64,000 nt of DNA from Agrobacterium sp. AGB01 (lineage in GTDB: Bacteria; Pseudomonadota; Alphaproteobacteria; Rhizobiales; Rhizobiaceae), in assembly GCF_014851585.1 (NCBI RefSeq), contig NZ_JACVAB010000005.1:1-64000 (forward strand), given 5' to 3'. Shown here in pieces: positions 60,673 to 64,000 of the stretch. Each line of letters opens with the position of its first letter. Position 1 is the first letter of the stretch. Made by a program: the position numbers and the translations under genes. The notes under the pieces were generated by a model. The model made no database searches. It had not been told where the DNA came from and saw only the letters and a program-made list of their open reading frames with translations.

Positions 60673-61920
60673 ATGAGGACCGCACTAGCAGGTATAGCAG
60701 CATCCGCTTTAGCACTATTGATGTCGACATCTGCCGCGCTTGCTGTGGATCTTCGCATGACGGTGTGGACCGGTAGCGAAGCCCATCTGAAGATGTTGAA
60801 TGCCATCGCAGAGAGTTTCAAGGCCAAGAATCCGGACGTGAACGTCAAATTCGAGACAGTTCCGGTCAACGATTACACCCAGAAACTGACCTTCCAGGTG
60901 GCGGGCGGAAATCCGCCCGATGTCGCCTGGATGATGGAAGATGCGGCTCCCGCTTTTGAGAACGCCAAGCTTCTCATGGATCTCGGGCCGACACTGAAGG
61001 CTACGGAGGGCTATGATTTCTCTGACTTTTCTCAGCCAGCCATGGGCCTGTGGCAGCAGGGTGAAACGGTTTACGGGATACCATTTTCCACCTCGCCATT
61101 CCTGATCTACTACAACAAGGACATGTTCGACAAAGCAGGCCTTGAGGACCCGCAACAGCTAGCGGCCAAGGGCGAATGGAACATGGACAAGTTCCAGGAG
61201 GTCTCCAAGAAGCTGGTCGAAGCCAACCCCGGCAAATGGGGTTTCGAGTTCAAGGACGGTGAAGGTTATGCCTCGCGCATGACGCATGCCTTCCTGCCTC
61301 CTATCCGCGCCTATGGCGGCGATATCTGGTCGAACAAGCAATGCGGTTTTGACAAGCCTGAAGCCGTGAAGGCGATCAAGCAACTGCACGACATGGTGTT
61401 CAAGGACAAGTCGATCGTACCGCCTGGCACTCAGGGCGACTATTTCTCGGGAAATTCGGCGATGACGGTGAACCAGATTTCGCGCGCATCGAAAATGCCG
61501 GAGGCGGGTTTCAAGTGGGGTATCGCACCGTTGCCGACCGGTCCGGGAGGGGAATCTCCGGTCATCGGCCAAGCTGCGCTCGTCGTTTTTGCCAAGGGCA
61601 AGAACACCAAGGTTGCTGCGGAGTTTGTAGCGCATATGACCAGTAAGGAAAATGTCGCCACAATGGCGCAATTCTTCCCGCCTGCTCGTAAGAGTGTTTT
61701 GCAAGCGCCAGCTTTCATCAACGGCAACAAGCTGATTTCGCCGGAGATGATGAAGAATGTCGCGGCGGCGATCGAAAAGGGCCGTGTCGTTCCCGGACAT
61801 GAGAAGGCACCACAAATCCTTGCCGCAATGATGCCCCGTGTAGACGCTCTCTGGAAGGCCGATGCCAATGTCGATGCGGCCATCAAGGACATTTGCACGG
61901 CAATTACACCACAGCTCTGA
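60673..61920 (+). CDS. Sugar ABC transporter substrate-binding protein (family 1)
   Basis: 415 residues with signal peptide MRTALAGIAASALALLMSTS cleaved near ALAVD, then LRMTVWTGSEAHLKMLNAIA, ESFKAKNPDVNVKFETVPVN, YTQKLTFQVAGGNPPDVAWM and GIPFSTSPFLIYYNKDMFDK, the family-1 maltose/glycerol-phosphate type fold. A ribosome site GGGAGGAAG precedes ATG 60673. It binds a mono- or oligosaccharide in the periplasm. A hairpin (GATGAC / GTCATC at 61919-61938) follows. Confidence 0.95.
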   Translation: MRTALAGIAASALALLMSTSAALAVDLRMTVWTGSEAHLKMLNAIAESFKAKNPDVNVKFETVPVNDYTQKLTFQVAGGNPPDVAWMMEDAAPAFENAKLLMDLGPTLKATEGYDFSDFSQPAMGLWQQGETVYGIPFSTSPFLIYYNKDMFDKAGLEDPQQLAAKGEWNMDKFQEVSKKLVEANPGKWGFEFKDGEGYASRMTHAFLPPIRAYGGDIWSNKQCGFDKPEAVKAIKQLHDMVFKDKSIVPPGTQGDYFSGNSAMTVNQISRASKMPEAGFKWGIAPLPTGPGGESPVIGQAALVVFAKGKNTKVAAEFVAHMTSKENVATMAQFFPPARKSVLQAPAFINGNKLISPEMMKNVAAAIEKGRVVPGHEKAPQILAAMMPRVDALWKADANVDAAIKDICTAITPQL

Positions 61921-61938
61921 TGACGCTGCTCTGTCATC
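61919..61938 (+). terminator. Small stem-loop at the end of the binding-protein gene
   Basis: GATGAC (61919-61924) pairs with GTCATC (61933-61938), loop of eight, overlapping the stop. No T-run. A weak mRNA-end structure. Confidence 0.35.
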
Positions 61939-61999
61939 TGGCCTTGTGCCGACATGAACGCAGTCAAATCCTTGGCGCAAGGCGGAGGATGACGATGGA

Positions 62000-62914
62000 G
62001 TGCTTGGAACCGTGCGATTAAACAACCAAAAGCCCTGGCTGAGTTTGAAGGCGAGAGAAATGATGGAGGCGTGGCTGTTCGTCAGTCCCACCTTCATCGG
62101 CTTCCTCATCTTTTTTCTCGGGCCGCTCTGCGCCATCCTTTATTATTCGACGACGGAATGGAACCTGCTGACGCAGGAGGCAGCCTTTATCGGCCTGGCC
62201 AACTTCGAGAATGCGCTGCTGGAAAATCCGGATTTCTGGCTCGTGGTGCGCAACTCGGTCATTTTTGCAATCGGGCTCGTGCCGCTCAATATGGCGCTGG
62301 CTCTCATGCTGGCGCTCGCCCTTTCACGGCCTTTCTTCGGCGTTGTGTTCTTCCGCACAGTGTTCTTCGCTCCAGTTATCACCTCGGCAATCGCCTGGGC
62401 GATCGTCTGGAAGTTCCTGTTGCAGGGAGAAGGCGGCTTTATCAATCAGGTGCTGGCGATTGTCGGCATCAGTGGACCGAACTGGTTGCGTGAGCCGAAC
62501 TGGGCGATGGCCGCTGTCATCGTGACGCGGGTCATCAAGATGGTGGGACTGAACATGATCCTCTACATCGCCGCCCTGCAATCCATCCCGCGGGATTACG
62601 AGGAGGGAGCTCGCCTTGAGGGGGCCTCGCGTCGGCAGATTTTCAAAATGATTACCTGGCCGCTGCTTGCGCCGACGACGCTCGTCATCATGGTCATCAC
62701 AACGATCGGTTCGTTCAAGGTATTCGATCACATATACCAGATGACCGGAGGCGGGCCTGAAAACGGCACGCTGGTGTTGGCTTTCTACATTTACCAGCAG
62801 GGCTTCAAGTTCTTCAATATCGGGTACGCATCTGCACTGGCGATGATCATGTTCGTCATCGTAATGGCCCTGACACTGGTCCAGGTCATGCTGAGACGGA
62901 AGGGCATGCAATGA
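62000..62914 (+). CDS. Sugar ABC transporter permease (MalF/UgpA type)
   Basis: 304 residues, six helices. MEAWLFVSPTFIGFLIFFLG is the first, and the loop motif is YEEGARLEGASRRQIFKMIT with WPLLAPTTLVIM. No ATG opens the frame; GTG 62000 or GTG 62012 starts it, with GGAGG at 61984-61988. It is one channel subunit, with its end overlapping the next permease gene. Confidence 0.93.
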   Translation: MLGTVRLNNQKPWLSLKAREMMEAWLFVSPTFIGFLIFFLGPLCAILYYSTTEWNLLTQEAAFIGLANFENALLENPDFWLVVRNSVIFAIGLVPLNMALALMLALALSRPFFGVVFFRTVFFAPVITSAIAWAIVWKFLLQGEGGFINQVLAIVGISGPNWLREPNWAMAAVIVTRVIKMVGLNMILYIAALQSIPRDYEEGARLEGASRRQIFKMITWPLLAPTTLVIMVITTIGSFKVFDHIYQMTGGGPENGTLVLAFYIYQQGFKFFNIGYASALAMIMFVIVMALTLVQVMLRRKGMQ

Positions 62915-63753
62915 AGCAGCGTCAGATCCAGATTCTTTATCGCACCTGCTGGACGATTGCGCTTTTGATCGTCGCCATACCCTTCGTCTTTCCGTTTATC
63001 TGGATGGTATCTGCGGGCTTTAAAAGCGTGACCGAAATCTTCGGCACGCCGACGCTCATTCCGCGTGTCTGGCGTTGGCAGAACTTTGTCGAGGTCTTCA
63101 CCTACCAGCCATTTGCCCGGCAGTATTTCAATTCGATATACATCGCGGTCGTTGTGACCGTGCTGACGTTGATAATCGCTTCGCTGGCCGGATATGCGCT
63201 GGCGCGAATGCGATTTGCCGGGGCGGGGCTGCTGATGGTTTTCCTGATTTCGGCGCTGATGGTGCCGGAGGAAGTCACGATCATTCCCAACTTCTTTCTG
63301 ATGCGCGGGATGGGCATGGTGGATAGCCATTGGCCACTCATCCTTCTGCCGACCTTTGGTCCGCAAGGCGTGATGGCGACGTTCCTGATGCGTCAATATT
63401 TTCTGGCGCTGCCAAAGGAGCTTGAAGATGCGGGCAAAATGGATGGGCTTTCACGCCTTGGGGTCTGGTGGAAAATCGCGATACCGATGTCGCGCCCGGC
63501 ACTGGCAGCGGTTGCGATAATCACCTTTCTTCATTCGTGGAACCTGTTCCTTGAACCGCTGATCTTTGTCAGTTCGCTCGAAATGTTCACGCTTCCGCTT
63601 GCACTTTCCAACTTCAACGACAGCTACGGCCTTCCTTTATGGAACCTGCAGCTTGCCGCAACCAGCCTTGCCGTGGTGCCGATCCTGATTGTCTATCTGA
63701 TCGCCCAGCGGCAGATCATTGAAAGTTTCGCGCTTTCCGGCGTCAAAGGGTAA
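62911..63753 (+). CDS. Sugar ABC transporter permease (MalG/UgpE type)
   Basis: 280 residues; opens with a helix IALLIVAIPFVFPFIWMVSA, then VTEIFGTPTLIPRVWRWQNF, the typical region of MalG-like permeases, and the loop motif ELEDAGKMDGLSRLGVWWKI followed by AIPMSRPALAAVAI. Second channel subunit, coupled by ATGA overlap to the previous gene. Confidence 0.95.
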   Translation: MKQRQIQILYRTCWTIALLIVAIPFVFPFIWMVSAGFKSVTEIFGTPTLIPRVWRWQNFVEVFTYQPFARQYFNSIYIAVVVTVLTLIIASLAGYALARMRFAGAGLLMVFLISALMVPEEVTIIPNFFLMRGMGMVDSHWPLILLPTFGPQGVMATFLMRQYFLALPKELEDAGKMDGLSRLGVWWKIAIPMSRPALAAVAIITFLHSWNLFLEPLIFVSSLEMFTLPLALSNFNDSYGLPLWNLQLAATSLAVVPILIVYLIAQRQIIESFALSGVKG

Positions 63754-63756
63754 GAT

Positions 63757-64000
63757 ATGACCAGTGTTACGCTAACGGACATTAAAAAAAGCTTCGGGGC
63801 GGTGGACGTCATCCGCGGTGTCGATCTGGAGATTGAGAACGGCGAGTTCGTCGTTTTCGTAGGCCCTTCCGGATGCGGAAAATCCACACTGCTCCGGCTC
63901 ATCTCAGGGCTGGAGTATATCACTGGCGGCGAGTTATCGATCGGCGGGCGCGTGGTGAACGAGGTGCAGGCATCGCAACGTGGCGTGGCGATGGTGTTCC
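63757..64000 (+). CDS. Sugar ABC transporter ATPase (MalK/UgpC type), 3' partial
   Basis: 81 codons visible: [20 protein letters not shown], Walker [21 protein letters not shown], and the run toward the Q-loop (QRGVAMVF). The window ends there, before the signature motif. It starts three bases after the permease stop. It is the energy subunit of the importer. Confidence 0.93.
   Translation, partial: MTSVTLTDIKKSFGAVDVIRGVDLEIENGEFVVFVGPSGCGKSTLLRLISGLEYITGGELSIGGRVVNEVQASQRGVAMVF

Noticed and set aside
1..64000. CRISPR arrays, rRNA and tRNA genes, intact insertion sequences, plasmid origins.
   Set aside because: I looked for regular short repeats, tRNA arms, transposase motifs and replication genes (repABC) and found none. 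A tRNAscan, Rfam and IS search would settle this.

Overview
The window reads as an accessory or secondary-replicon segment of an alphaproteobacterium of the order Hyphomicrobiales (Rhizobium/Agrobacterium/Brucella-Ochrobactrum type). This rests on dense ABC-transporter and catabolic operons, a moderate-to-high GC content, many ATGA-type gene overlaps, and protein types common there (ThuA/Gfo-Idh pair, ROK repressors, GntR/FCD regulators, paired amidases). I saw no rRNA, tRNA, CRISPR array or intact insertion sequence. The genus is inferred, not shown.

Layout. 1-2475: the end of an iron-siderophore importer ATPase and an ABC exporter whose last residues are lost at a deletion joint with a headless LysR gene (2460-3251). 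3405-7468: an AraC regulator divergent from a small oxidoreductase operon (SDR, glyoxalase with an internal stop, saccharopine-dehydrogenase-like, two NTF2/SnoaL proteins). 8082-12531: an ECF sigma / FecR anti-sigma / TonB-dependent transducer system, with a matching promoter-like block before the second and third genes. 12942-17289: an Rrf2 regulator, a four-gene minus-strand operon (AhpD-like, NmrA-like, cupin, MscS) and a LysR; the same perfect palindrome lies before the Rrf2 gene and before the operon. 17290-18618 is a gene graveyard. 18619-23388: OsmC, Gfo/Idh and ThuA pair, CorA, lipid kinase.

24097-35139 is an amide/peptide uptake locus: LysR, a five-gene oligopeptide ABC transporter, amidase, AbrB-type membrane protein, second amidase, second LysR. 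35338-42160 is one long operon: a polar amino-acid-type ABC transporter interrupted by an AroM-like gene, then a hydantoinase-like amidohydrolase, a DapA-like lyase/aldolase and an SDR. Together these look like an uncharacterised pathway for a small cyclic amide or amino acid derivative.

42293-54861 is an amino-sugar island: ROK repressor, an iron/phosphonate/hexose-phosphate-type ABC transporter, a PP2C-like phosphatase, AgaS-type SIS deaminase/isomerase, ROK kinase, NagA, NagB, a Nudix protein and a GatZ/KbaZ-type protein. Gene content fits N-acetylgalactosamine plus N-acetylglucosamine breakdown, with an unusual transporter and two unexplained phospho-hydrolases. 55431-64000: two SDRs, an FAD oxidoreductase, two proteins of unknown function, a GntR/FCD regulator and a sugar ABC transporter (last gene cut by the window end); a 17-bp palindrome occurs both before the first SDR and before the regulator, suggesting one regulon.

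Most promising for novelty are the 35-42 kb operon, the amino-sugar island with its PP2C-like member, the paired operators for the Rrf2 and GntR regulators, and a roughly 50-90 bp repeat scattered through intergenic DNA.
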